Assembly (NCBI RefSeq): GCF_026210795.1
Contig: NC_089440.1
Span: 3,224,001-3,288,000, forward strand
Direction: 5' to 3'
Origin: Rhizophagus irregularis
Lineage: Eukaryota > Glomeromycota > Glomeromycetes > Glomerales > Glomeraceae
DNA: 64,000 bases
Part shown: positions 11,784-22,144 of the stretch, piece after piece
Position numbering within the stretch: the stretch's first letter is position 1
Layout: every line of letters starts with the position of its first letter
Program-made: the position numbers and the translations under genes
Notes under the pieces: generated by a model
Database searches by the model: none
What the model saw: the letters and a program-made list of their open reading frames with translations, nothing else
Told to the model about the DNA's origin: nothing

Positions 11784-11880
11784 TTATAAATAAAATTTTT
11801 CCCACGGATTTTGTTTAAATAAAACTAAAGATCGGATCCCAAATAAATTTTTTCTTTAGAAAATTTTCTCTTTCGCAAGC

Positions 11881-12336
11881 ATGATGATATTTGATGACTT
11901 TTTCGATATCACATCACTTCCATTATTATCTGGAGGAACAACATGCTCTTCCTCTTATAATTCACTTCCGTTAAATATTTCAAGCACTTCCACACATTAT
12001 ATAGTTCGTACAGAATTGCCTGGTATTCCACAAAACCAAATATCAGTTGATATAAATGAAGATGGAATACTCGACATTCGGGCTGAACGTCATTCAAAAG
12101 AAGACAAAGAGAAAACGAAAACTAAGGATGAAGAAGATGAAATAGTTAAAGAAAACTGGGCTCTTAAGGGTAAATTATACCGCAGTATAAAATTTCCTAA
12201 AGAACATGTTGATGTTGATGGAGTCAAAGCTGAACTAAATAATGGAGAATTAATTATTAAAGTACCTAAAAAGAAGACACAAGATGCAAAAGATCCTAAG
12301 AGGAGAAATGTTAAAATTATTAAGGGAAAATTGTAA
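11881..12336 (+). CDS. Small heat-shock protein (Hsp20, alpha-crystallin domain)
   Basis: An intronless 151-residue protein, the usual length for a fungal sHSP. The N-terminal arm (1-30) is MMIFDDFFDITSLPLL... The alpha-crystallin domain runs from about 38 to 140: HYIVRTELPGIPQNQISVDI, then a Lys/Glu/Asp-rich loop (EDKEKTKTKDEEDE) as an expanded inter-strand loop, RSIKFPKEHVDVDGVKAEL and NNGELIIKVPKK (the A-x-L-x-NGxL-x-I-x-VP signature). sHSPs form oligomers that hold unfolding proteins ATP-independently; a cytosolic location is inferred. The absence of introns suits heat-induced expression, when splicing is impaired. A degenerate HSE lies about 100 bp upstream. The basic C-terminus RRNVKIIKGKL contains an IxI-like motif (VKII) that may act as the oligomerisation tail. 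Confidence 0.92.
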   Translation: MMIFDDFFDITSLPLLSGGTTCSSSYNSLPLNISSTSTHYIVRTELPGIPQNQISVDINEDGILDIRAERHSKEDKEKTKTKDEEDEIVKENWALKGKLYRSIKFPKEHVDVDGVKAELNNGELIIKVPKKKTQDAKDPKRRNVKIIKGKL

Positions 12337-12652
12337 ACATCAGTAAATTTGTGACAAATTTGGAATTTTTTGGATCATGGAGGGTTTATTGATTTTTTTT
12401 CATCTAATTAGTTTAAATTCTATTTCCTTCCATACTTATAAGTCCAAGAAGTTCTATTTTGTTATCAAGATTTTAATTACTATATCAATTAGCTTGCTTT
12501 CAATATAATATTAGAAATAATTTTTTTTATCAATATTTTTGCAAAGATCTTAATAAATAAAAAATTGCTTTAATTATTGCTTTTTTCAAAAAATAATTTA
12601 TTATTTGTTGAATTTTACATACATGTTACTGCTAATTTTTGAATTATTTTTA
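12337..12652. other. Convergent 3' intergenic stretch
   Basis: This AT-rich stretch holds the 3' ends of the convergent heat-shock and Pcc1 genes, with AATAAA-like words (for example near 12550). No other feature is seen. Confidence 0.5.
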
Positions 12653-13147
12653 TTATTCTAATCCATCAAAAGCATCCATGGTTTTAGTAATCATTATTAT
12701 CATATCAAATAAAGAATTAACTGATACTCTAAGCATTTTAACACTTGCACAATCAAATGAGCTAAAAATATACAAATATAAAATTATTATATATAGAGAA
12801 ATAATATGATATCAAAGATTAATACATACACAATTAATTTATCATCATCAGTTGTTATAATACGTTTAACTTGATCACCTTTAAGCTCTTTATCAACATT
12901 AAGTGCACGTTCTGCTATATTTGCAAGTCTTGAAGAAGGAAAAGGTATCGTTAAAGTACTAATTTTTTTAAAAAAATTTCATCCGAAAATTTGATTAGTA
13001 TGCAATGATTATTATTCTTTAGCTATTTTACGCTAGATAGTTTTTTTTCTAAAAAAAAAAAATTCTAAATTTTAAATGATTATAATATAATAACTAAGAT
13101 AATTATTAGAATACGAACAGAGAGTGCCCAAGTGTTGAAGTCGACAT
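12653..13147 (-). CDS. PCC1: KEOPS complex subunit Pcc1
   Basis: Three short exons encode about 88 residues, the same size as known Pcc1 proteins. Exon 1 gives MSTSTLGHSL, ending at a GTTCGT donor. Exon 2 gives TLTIPFPSSRLANIAERALN...VKRIITTDDDKLIV, and exon 3 gives SFDCASVKMLRVSVNSLFD...TMDAFDGLE. IPFPSxRLAxIAxxxL and the terminal LRVSVNSxxD...TMxAF are diagnostic of the Pcc1/LAGE3 family. Pcc1 is the dimerising subunit of KEOPS, which with Kae1/Bud32 makes N6-threonylcarbamoyl-adenosine on tRNAs reading ANN codons, and it also affects telomeres and transcription. The gene is divergent from the ALKBH8-like gene, with only 170 bp between the starts. The first-exon donor is unusual, but it restores the HSLTLTIPFPS junction; the more consensus-like GTATTC donor three bases downstream gives the wrong frame. 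Confidence 0.85.
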
Positions 13148-13317
13148 AACTAAAAAATTTTTCTAGTGAGATCAGATTTATGACTCACGTACTATTTATT
13201 ATGTGTGGATCATGTTACAGTGCATTGTAGCACAGGTTGTTATTTAACTAATTATCGATTTTTTTTTTTTGATAAAAAAAATTTTTTCTTCTTCCACACT
13301 TTTCTATAAAGTTAGAC

Positions 13318-14382
13318 ATGACAACATCAGAACAACTTAATTCTCAGTCATTCCCCACAACATCACAGTCATATTTATCATCGTTAAATTCTCCTATAGA
13401 TGGATTATTTTTAATTGATGATTTTATTTCAGAACAAGAAGAATTTGAACTTATTAATTCTATTGATTTATGTGAATGGTCTGGAAATGGGATACCGTAA
13501 ATATGATTTTAATTACATTTAATATTATACATATATATTAAAAAATTATTTTTTTTTTAATTTTATATTTTAATTTATAGACCAAATCCGGAGATGAGAA
13601 GAAGAACACAACATTACGGTTATGAGTTTAGTTATAGATATAGGTAAAATATTAAAAAATATATATAATATATATATATATATTTGTTAAAATACATTTT
13701 AATTAAAAATAATTTTTTTTAAATAATAGGAAAGTAGTTCAAAATTTAGGAGTATTACCAAATTTTTTAGATTTTTTAATTAAAAGATTTATTGAAAAAA
13801 AATTCATTCAATCTACTGAACAGGAGTATCCAAATATGTGTATAATAAATGAATATCAAGCTGGTCAAGGTAATTAAAAAAAAAAAATTTAAGTAAATCA
13901 TAATAATAATATTATCAAATTTTCTAAGAATATTTTATATATTATTATAGGAATAATGCCACATACAGATTCACCAGAAATATTCGGACCGGTAATATTA
14001 AGTCTTTCAATACTTACATCATGTTTAATAACATTTACACATATACAAGATTCATCAAATCAATCAATAATATTATTAAGTAAGAAACATTTAATAATTT
14101 CTTTAATATTTAAAATAATTAAAATAATTAATATTAATAATATTAATATATTTATTTATATATACAGAACCTAGATCTTTATTGGTTATGACAAAATCAA
14201 GTAGATTTGATTATAAACATTCAATATCGAAAGATGCTATAGAATATTATAATGGAGAAGAGATTAAAAGAGATCGTAGAGTTAGTTTAACTTTTAGAAC
14301 TATCGTGAATTTTAATGAGAATAATGAGAACATGGAAAAAGGTGGTTGCAAATTTAATAATAATAGTGTACATTATAAATAA
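13318..14382 (+). CDS. ALKBH8-like 2OG-Fe(II) dioxygenase
   Basis: Five exons. The protein opens MTTSEQLNSQSF with a Ser/Thr-rich leader, followed by DGLFLIDDFISEQEEFELI (start of the AlkB fold) and RRRTQHYGYEFSY. The catalytic core is NEYQAGQGIMPHTDSPEIFG (HxD iron ligands), VILSLSILTSC, PRSLLVMTKSSRFDYKHSIS (distal His) and RRVSLTFRTI (the RxxxxxR that contacts 2-oxoglutarate). The order and the GQGIxxHxD and PRSLLVMTxxSRxxxxHxI motifs fit the AlkB domain of ALKBH8, which hydroxylates wobble-uridine modifications in tRNA. The RRM and methyltransferase domains of animal ALKBH8 are missing, so the protein is a stand-alone AlkB domain and the substrate is uncertain (ALKBH6 is the main alternative). 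The neighbouring divergent gene, Pcc1, is also a tRNA-modification gene. Confidence 0.85.
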
Positions 14383-15594
14383 ATAATGTACATTTTATTT
14401 AATTTTGCGGGGAAGGAAATAATGAAATGATCATGTGATTAATATCTATCACAAGACTTATAAACACTGAGTGCATGACCCTATCATCATGTCTTATCAT
14501 GTCTTGCACGTCATTTGTCTATGAGTCATTTACTAAGATGACATGTGATCGTGGAAAAAAGTTTGAAATATGCGTGATTTTCAATAAGATTTTAGGTTTA
14601 TAAAATCATCTACTCCGGTATTTACTTAAAATGCCAAGACTTCTCGTATAAGAAACCACAATACGGAGTTTATTTTCATGTGTTTTTTCCTTAATTCCTA
14701 ATAAAATAAAGTTTGTACATGACTTATCGTACTTTTACACTAAACCAAATATCACTATAGTATAAAGGTTTTACAAAAATCAAGAAAATTTAATCTAAAG
14801 CTTCACTAGCGCAAAATCATTCATAGGAAATAAAAAGTTTGCGACTCTGTGAGCTTATATGACATTTGTGAAATAAAGAAATGTCAAATCAATTGTTTAC
14901 TGGGGTAGTGATTAAATTGAGATGACATTGAAAAATTATGGGACAATATAACTTGTTAGTTGTCAAAAGTCGTACAACAGATTTATTTATTACGGAAAAA
15001 TAATTCCTTCAGGTTATGGTAAAATATTCCAACCGGTTCAACCGTGGATATTTGTTGAAATGCAAGGGACCTTTACACTGCATCATTTTCGATTATTAAT
15101 CATAAAAACAATGATCTGAACGTGACGACGGACGTGAAAAATTTCTCATGAATCATATTCCTTTGAAAATTTCAGAAGTTTTTGTTCATCATTTGCTAAA
15201 AAAATATAATCGATAATTAAATTAACTAGGCGAAAAAAAGCTCGGATTTATTTTTTTTTTGGTTGCATAAAACGTTAAAAACTTGCTAAATATTGCATTA
15301 TTATTTAAAAAAAGATACAATGAAATTTATTTATTGCATGCGATTTAGTCAATTAGATTTACAGAAGGTTGGGTAACGTGGCTCAATTGATTCAAAAAAT
15401 TTAATAAATACCGAATCTCAATTTGATCAATGTCCTTTTGATTTCTCCCTTTTATTCGAAAAATTAATTATAACGCTCCTACCGTTCCATGCACTTCCTT
15501 TTTTTTTGAAGGATAAATTTGACAATTTTTCTTTTTTTTGTTTATTCACTTTCTTTGAATATCTATTTTGAAAAAATCAAACATACTTAAAACC
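14383..15594. other. Intergenic region upstream of alkaline ceramidase
   Basis: About 1.2 kb without coding signal. It is AT-rich with several 5-8 nt homopolymers and slightly more complex sequence at 14400-15100. A run at 15366-15395 vaguely resembles a tRNA D-arm but lacks the rest of a tRNA. Nothing else is recognised. Confidence 0.5.
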
Positions 15595-16605
15595 ATGTCC
15601 TCTCAAGGTATTTGGCCGCTTACAAGTTCAGTTGATTGGTGCGAAGATAATTATGCACATTCATATTACATTGCTGAGTAAGTTGATAGCTCAAACTTTT
15701 TTTAAATCAATGTTTCATTTTTCTCATTTATTTTATTCTTTTTATTTTTATTAGATTCTGGAATACAATATCCAGTATTGCAATGATAATATTTGGAGAA
15801 GTTGGTGCAAGGATAAATTCATGCAATTCATTTAGATTTCGATTAGCTTTTCGTTTAATATCTGTCGTTGGTCTAGGGAGTTTGCTATTCCATGGTACAC
15901 TTACAAGTCAAATGCAAGCCCTCGATGAGGTAATTTTATTTGTGTATTAAATAAATATATGTATATATACACGTAACTATGTATTATAACTAATTGCTTA
16001 AATAATTCCGTGATCTATTGAAATTTCAATTTTTATTTCGATTAAAGGTTCCAATGGTATGGTCAGCATTAACACTTCTTTACTCATTGATAGAATCAAT
16101 TTTTGGTAAAAAAGGAAAATGGTTACCAATTCTATTAGCATTACATGCAGTACTCTGTACAGCATCAATAACGATAACAACAGGAGCTTTGCAATTTGCA
16201 TTTTTTCATATCTCATTTGGTAGTTTAGAAATTATTAGTTTAATATTGATGTTTCAAATATATTCTAAAAAGAAAAATTCTCATCCTCCAATTAAATATT
16301 TATTTGAAAAAGGTTTATTGATTTTTCTTGGTGCTGTAACAGCTTGGTTAATCGATTTACATTTATGTGATTATGTTAATGGTGGAGAAAAAAGTATACT
16401 TCCATATAATCCTCAATTACATGCTATGTGGCATATATTAGCAAGTGTTGGTTTATATTTATTGGTCGTATTAATTTTATACAATTGGCACTATGAGAAT
16501 GGTCGAAAATGTAAAATTGAATGGCGGTATGGTGGTTTGGTTCCTGTTTGCAGAACATTGGATGTTGAAAATACGAATAAGACAATGACTAAAGCAGCGA
16601 AGTAA
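15595..16605 (+). CDS. Alkaline ceramidase (ACER/Ypc1/Ydc1 family)
   Basis: Three exons, about 271 residues, with seven predicted transmembrane helices. All family catalytic elements are visible: DWCEDNY...AEFWNT at the N-terminus (the Ca2+ site D-W-x-E-x-N...E seen in ACER3), SLLFH (Ser and His four apart), Asp 11 residues after that His (MQALDE), and HAMWH near the C-terminus (HxxxH zinc ligands). The enzyme hydrolyses ceramide or phytoceramide to sphingoid base and fatty acid in ER/Golgi membranes. Exon 1 ends in ...YYIAE and exon 2 starts FWNTISS; exon 3 begins VPMVWSAL. The start MSSQGIWPLTSSVDW is the only in-frame ATG before the conserved D-W. The C-terminal tail is short and basic and could carry an ER-retention signal. 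Confidence 0.93.
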
Positions 16606-17785
16606 TCATTGAGAAAGAAAAGTGGCAATCGACATTATAAGAAGCATAGGGATAATATATTTTTCTTTAATTCATAATACAACTAATACAACGTTTAAGT
16701 AATAGTGCGTGCGTAGCCTTACAATATTGTTATTATTATTATTATTAATTATATTATTATTATTATTATAAATTAATGGTTTCTCTGTATTTGATTTAAC
16801 TTCTAATGTGAAAATAAAAAATATATTACTGAATTTCTATTCCTATTCTCAAATGAATTCACACAATTAAGACGCGACGCATAATAATTAATCCATTTAT
16901 TCAGGGCATATTTCTCTCTCGATAATGGTTGATTTAAATTAATCCAATTTATGACTAACTGTACTTTCTCAAAGTAGTTTCGAACATAGAATTCGACTAT
17001 TATTATTGCTGTCATCATTTCAAAATACCGGGCAATGCTAAGTCGAGAAGATTTCATGAATGATTCTGACGCAGCATCTTTTTAATATCATATAAGAAAC
17101 AGTTGTTATAGCCAAGATCCTTAATTTTTCTGTCAGAACTCGGTGATTCTATCATTATTTTGAAAATGGAAAAGCAATAAGAGTTATAAACACATATACT
17201 CTGTTTTATTTGTTAATAATAAACCTAACGGTCACGGCACTTTTCTTTCCCAGAAACCTGAATGTTCAACAATTACAGCATAGCACAGCTTCTGTCGGGA
17301 GTTCATGAGGAGGAGTAAAGCTATTTGCGACTAGTTTTACGAAGAAACAATGCGTATATCCTCTCAAGGCTGTCATTTTATGCCGCAATCGAAGTTTAGA
17401 ATATATAATCAACCATGAATACCTTTGCACAAAAAAAGGTTCTCCAAGTTTTTGCAGTAAAAGCTTCAACGGTGATGATTTGACCAAATAATAGCTTACG
17501 AGAATAAGTAAAACGAGATGACTTGTAAGTTAACCTATTGATTATCTTAAAAGTTTTTGTTGCGAATCCGTGATACGCATGTCGCATAAATACGATCCCC
17601 ACAAAAGATATTAATTTCCGAATTTTGTTACGTTACGTTACAATTGATTATTAAATGACTGACTATTACAATGACACAATAACAGTTATTCAAAAATTAA
17701 GAGGGCCCTCTCAATGACCAATTCTGTAAAAAAAATTTATTGTCAAAAAAATCATCTTAAAAAAAAAATAAAATAAAATAATAAT
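16606..17785. other. Intergenic region, possibly containing relic sequence
   Basis: It contains an (ATT)n microsatellite at about 16729-16772. A GC-richer part at about 16800-17640 has a few overlapping minus-strand frames of 68-84 codons, which I do not recognise and which lack a consistent exon structure. It could be a decayed element or gene remnant. Confidence 0.4.
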
Positions 17786-19078
17786 ATGCTAAAATATCTG
17801 AAAGATTTATTTCATAGTCTCTTAATTTTATTAATCATAATAATACATTATTATGGTACTAAAAAACCGTTCTATTTTTCGGGGCCATCACCACCGATTA
17901 ATATGTCAACATATAACTTTTTTTGTTTTCTTCTACCAATAACAATTTTTTCTATATTCTCATTTTCACCACCTAATTCAATTTTTCGTAAATCGATATT
18001 AATATTATCAAATTTATCACTATTTTCATTTCCTTTAATATTTTCAAATAGATATGCTGCCACTTTTCAGATTCCAATTGCGTTATTTTCGTTCATTTAT
18101 AGTTGTAAAATGCTTATTTGGTTGAAGAAATCTTTAAATGATCCAAGTTATATAAAACCATTCGTATGGTCATTATTTTATTGGAGAGCGAAAGAAGGAA
18201 ATATTCCAATTATGAGACAAGATGATCTTTTGAAACAAGGAATTACAAAAGATCGTCTTGAATCATACATTAATCGTCATTATATAATATATCTTTGTGT
18301 TTGGATACTTTATATGATTTGTGCGCAATTCTCAGAATTATTTGTTCCTGATATTCCAAAAACTTCTTTTCCTATCAGAGTGATAGAGTATTTCTTTTAT
18401 GATGGACCTCCATTCACCTCTTTATTTAACCTATTTTATTGTTATATTTACGCTGGCGCATTATTTTTTTCAATAAATTACCTTTATGAAGTAATAATCC
18501 TTTCATCTGCTCACTTATTGAAGTACATTTATTCAACACCCAATTCTTTTTTACATAGAACATTAACTAATGATCAATTGAATTCTTTAAAATTATGGTT
18601 AATTTCTTTACTTTTTTATTCAAAACCAATTTTTAATCAACCTTATCTTTCTGAAAATCCAAGAGAGTTATGGAGTATTAGATGGCATCAAATGTTTCAT
18701 GAAATTTTTGTTGAATTAGGTTATAAACCTGCTTGTTATCTTTTTTCTTCTTTTCCCGCTAAATTACAAAAAATATTTGGTACATTGGCTTCTTTTGCCA
18801 TTAGTGGTATATTACATGAATATATTTTATATTCTTCAAGTAGATATCTTACTTTAGAACAATTTACCTACTTTTTGTTCAATGCTATAGTTATGATGAT
18901 TTGGGAATCTTTTTCGAAATTTAGATTAGACCAAGGTCAAAAATTTTTATGGAAGAGAATTAGAGATAGTCTATTTATGACAGTTTTTGTTCTTTTTACT
19001 CTTCCTTGGTTCATTGAACCTTATATAAAATGTGAACATTATCATTCTTTGATGCATTTTATCTGTAGAAAAATTTAA
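17786..19078 (+). CDS. Wax-synthase-type membrane-bound O-acyltransferase (MBOAT)
   Basis: A single-exon protein of 430 residues with multiple hydrophobic segments (N-terminal FHSLLILLIIIIHYYG, then about seven more). Diagnostic parts are YFFYDGPPFTS, PRELWSIRWHQMFHE in the central loop and AISGILHEYILY, which contains the catalytic-type His of MBOAT enzymes. Wax-synthase-domain MBOATs transfer acyl chains to long-chain alcohols, sterols or polyketides in the ER; the fungal members' substrates are mostly unknown. Sterol- or wax-ester formation is inferred, not shown. The lack of introns contrasts with most neighbours and could reflect retroposition or transfer, but base composition matches the surroundings. 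The start MLKYLKDLFHSLL is the first ATG of the frame. Confidence 0.8.
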   Translation: MLKYLKDLFHSLLILLIIIIHYYGTKKPFYFSGPSPPINMSTYNFFCFLLPITIFSIFSFSPPNSIFRKSILILSNLSLFSFPLIFSNRYAATFQIPIALFSFIYSCKMLIWLKKSLNDPSYIKPFVWSLFYWRAKEGNIPIMRQDDLLKQGITKDRLESYINRHYIIYLCVWILYMICAQFSELFVPDIPKTSFPIRVIEYFFYDGPPFTSLFNLFYCYIYAGALFFSINYLYEVIILSSAHLLKYIYSTPNSFLHRTLTNDQLNSLKLWLISLLFYSKPIFNQPYLSENPRELWSIRWHQMFHEIFVELGYKPACYLFSSFPAKLQKIFGTLASFAISGILHEYILYSSSRYLTLEQFTYFLFNAIVMMIWESFSKFRLDQGQKFLWKRIRDSLFMTVFVLFTLPWFIEPYIKCEHYHSLMHFICRKI

Positions 19079-19362
19079 AAAATTTTATATTTCATTAAAT
19101 AATTTACAATTAAAATAAATTGACAGTCTAGAGTTGCTTAATCTACTAAATATTATATATTAATAGTTTCTTTACGCTAATCTATACTTTTTTTGCTTCG
19201 TCAACCCTTCCTCAATTCTTCTTCACACTCTTTCACACTCTTCCATAGTTCTTCTACAACTCTTCCGCAATTCTTCTTTAACTCTTTCATAACTCAATTT
19301 TTTCGGGGTTCCCTCCTTTTTATATAGTTATTATTACTATAAAAATTAATCTTTTGTCAAAT

Positions 19363-20330
19363 TTATCCCTCTTGTCCAGTTACATTATTCTCCTCTTCTC
19401 GAACTACCGATGATGACGTTGAAAATCCAGATCCATCTGCAATCTTCAACATTTGTCTTAGTCCTTGATTTTCTGTAATTAAACTGTTTACTAAAATATC
19501 GGTTTCGGTATCAGACTGCGCATTATACGCTTCTCTAACTAAATTTCCTAGATTTGAAAGATGTGACTGTAATAACGCATTCTCGGACAATACTTGTGCC
19601 GTCGCTGCCTTTAAAACAAATAAATAAAAATAAAATACGTATTAATTTTTATAATTTTAAATAAATCATCTAATTTCTTTCTTTTTAATTACCCGTTGTT
19701 CTTCCAATAATATTTCATAATTTCGTTGCATTTCCAATTTACTTTGTTGTATTTCATACTTTTTATTATAAAAATAAAATCAATTAAAAGAATATTTCAA
19801 AATAAAAAAAAAATACCAAAATATCAATAGGTATAACATATTTACAGCCTGATATCTGAATTTCATCATAATAGTTTTTAATGATTGTTCATATTCTTTG
19901 ACAATCGCTGTTAATGCTGCATTTTCTTCATTTAATGTTTGATTTTGATAAATTAGCTGAGAATTTTGTCTTTCAATATCTGTTCCAGTATCAAATGGTG
20001 GACCTATTAATTATAATTAAGAAAACCATGTTAAAATAAATCTAAGGAAAAAATAAAATAAAATAAATAAAAATAAATTTATCAACAAAACCTCGATAAT
20101 TTTGCCTATATAAAGGACCACCACATTCCTCAACTCTACCCTAAAAACAAAAATTATATTATTACATTAATCAATATAAAAATTAAAATTTTATGACATA
20201 CCTTTAATTCATTGATTTGCTTTTTATATAATTTAGTTTGTTCCCTGTTAATTGCAAGTTGATTACAAAGTTCTTGAGCAATGTTCCTTAATCTAGAATT
20301 TTCTTCATTACTTGTCAAATCTGGTGTCAT
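19363..20330 (-). CDS. SIKE/FGFR1OP2-family coiled-coil protein (STRIPAK-associated)
   Basis: About five exons, roughly 215 residues, coiled coil over most of the length. The start chosen is MTPDLTSNEENSRLRNIAQE; an upstream ATG adds a hydrophobic stretch that looks like 5' UTR read-through. Matches to SIKE/FGFR1OP2 are the central QNQTLNEENAALTAIVKEYE / SLKTIMMKFRYQAYEI block and the C-terminal LLQSHLSNLGNLVREAY...LITENQGLRQMLKI block, in the same order as the family (xENxxLRxxLEEHQxALExIMxKYR ... ENKGLREILxI). In animals these proteins join the STRIPAK phosphatase-kinase scaffold with SLMAP. The assignment rests on coiled-coil sequence, so some similarity could be generic. Confidence 0.7.
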
Positions 20331-20973
20331 TCTATAATACCTAATATATAGAAAATAAAATATAAATGCAAAACAGGAAGGTAAAAGCCTATTCAAGAAA
20401 AGTGTCGTAAAATGCTTTGCGACGGGATAAGGAAAAAAGGAGTAAAAAAAAGCAGTACAAACGAATGTGATACAAGAGTAAAGTTTTTTCATGATTTACG
20501 CTGCAAAGAGAAAAAAAGAATTGAAACACGTGATTTCACGTGAATCTCTAAACTTTTGAAATGTAAAGTTTAGAGGAAAAGAAAGTGTATATATATTAAT
20601 ATATGAGCTAATATAAATATGTTTAAAGTATGGAACTTTATCATAATACTAAAATTGGAAACTAAATCGATTGATGAAATAATGAAATAATATCTATTAT
20701 CTAGAATAGTCTGAATGGTCTGCGTCCTTGGCACTAATTGCCTAGTAATCAGTTGATCAGCTGTGGAATTCTAAACAGAAACAACTAGATTCAAAAATAA
20801 TTTTGGTCATACATACACGTTTCAAATTAATAATCAAAAATAATATAAATACCATGCTAGGGTTTTGTTTTTTTGCTTTATATTTCACACTTTCTTTTTT
20901 CTACTAAATTTGCTATATTTTAAATCTTGTGAAAAAAAGCGAGCTTTTTTTTTTTAGCAATAATTTATAAATT
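20331..20973. promoter_or_regulatory. Divergent promoter region with twin E-boxes and a hairpin
   Basis: This 640-bp region lies between the divergent starts of the SIKE-like and WW-domain genes. It has CACGTG at 20527-20532 and again at 20537-20542, exactly one helical turn apart. A perfect 11-bp inverted repeat follows, CTCTAAACTTT (20546-20556) and AAAGTTTAGAG (20565-20575), with an 8-nt loop. CACGTG is the core site of bHLH factors (Cbf1/Pho4/USF type). Which gene it serves is unknown. Confidence 0.5.
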
Positions 20974-21922
20974 ATGGATACACGACCTCTACCTCCAGGA
21001 TGGGTTTCTCAGGTAAAAATAAAATAAAATTTGTCATCTACATTTTATACTATTTACAAGTCATTAAAAAAAAAATTTTTTTTTGCAGTGGGAGCCGAGT
21101 GTTGGAAGATACTTCTTTGTTGGTAAGTATAACTGAAATAAAGTGATAATTTATTATATTATTTATTATTGTTATCTAATTTCTTGTATCTTTAGATACA
21201 ACAAAAAATCCTCCCGTAAGTTCTTGGGATGACCCAAGAGATGCACCACCTCCATACTCTGCATCAGAAGAATCAATGCCATCAATGCCCATAGCAATGC
21301 CTACACCAAATCCACAAAGTTATCCAGCATCCTCTACATATCCTCAATATCCACAAGATCCACAATATCCACATTCAGACTCAAAAAGTTCTACTTCATA
21401 TACTGGTTATCCTGGTGGTCAACCTCAACCAGATTCATATAACCCATATAATAAATATGATAGTACTTCTACTTCATCAACAACAGCTACTGCACCAAAA
21501 AAAAGTGGATTCCTAAGTAAATTAGGATTAAATAGTGGTAAACCCGGTAAACCCGATAAGTCCAGTAAACCCAACAAACCCAACAAACCCAACAAATACA
21601 CTCCACCTGCTGCCAGCTACGTACCCCCTGCTTTGGGAACTGCTGCTGCTCTTGGAGCTTTATCCCATCATAAACATGGAAAGAAACATGGGTTGGGCTT
21701 AGGAGGTGGTATGGGATTAGGGTTAGGTGGCGCTGTAAGTATTCGAAATTTTTCTCTTTTTCTTAATAAAAAAGTTTATTTAATAATTAATTATAATTTT
21801 TTTTTTAATAGGCCGCTGGTTTATTGGTTGGTAATGCTTTATTTGGAGGACACAAAGGATTCGGATTTGGAGGTTGTGATAACGGTTGGGGAGGTGGTGA
21901 TTGGGGAGGTTGTGGTTGGTAA
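20974..21922 (+). CDS. WW-domain protein with PPPY and glycine-rich tail
   Basis: Four exons. The first 35 residues form a WW domain: LPPGWVSQWEPSVGRYFFVD / TTKNPPVSSWDDPR, with both Trp, the aromatic pair and the final Pro. Immediately after comes APPPYSA, itself a class I WW ligand (PPxY). The middle is Pro/Ser/Tyr-rich (SYPASSTYPQYPQDPQYP), followed by a Lys-Pro-Asn repeat (KPNKPNKPNK) and an Ala/Gly/His segment (AALGALSHHKHGKKHG). The last exon gives AAGLLVGNALFGGHKG and a Gly/Trp/Cys tail ending GDWGGCGW. The architecture (WW, disordered linker, glycine-zipper-like end) suggests an adaptor that self-associates or binds membrane. The exact function is unknown. Confidence 0.85.
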
Positions 21923-22144
21923 AATAATATACTGGTTTTATTCGATTCCAATCATTATTTCATTTCATTATCCCCATTCATAAATATAATTAATCATATT
22001 TTATGCATATTTATGTAATATAAAAAAACCTTTTTATTTGTTTTATAATGAATATTTATAAAAATAAAATATTTAAACTGTTTTATGATACAATTAACGT
22101 AAAGTAAGTTATATAGTTTCAAATTCACTTTATTAAATATTAAA

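Noticed and set aside
9839-12336. LanC-like gene as part of a lanthipeptide biosynthetic cluster
   Set aside because: Eukaryotic LANCLs are not lantibiotic cyclases in clusters; no dehydratase, precursor peptide or transporter is nearby, and the neighbour is a heat-shock protein.
15366-15430. tRNA-like D-arm sequence (ACGTGGCTCAATTGATTC)
   Set aside because: No matching anticodon stem, T-arm with TTCGA or acceptor pairing is found downstream; at most a trace of a tRNA-derived short element.
17266-17602. Overlapping minus-strand frames as genes
   Set aside because: Two overlapping frames, no recognised motif, no splice structure; kept only as a possible relic region.
20331-20492. Upstream extension of the SIKE-like protein (MKKLYSCITFVCTAFFY...)
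   Set aside because: Hydrophobic and unlike the family; an ATG (20330) directly precedes the coiled-coil start, so the extension is probably 5' UTR.
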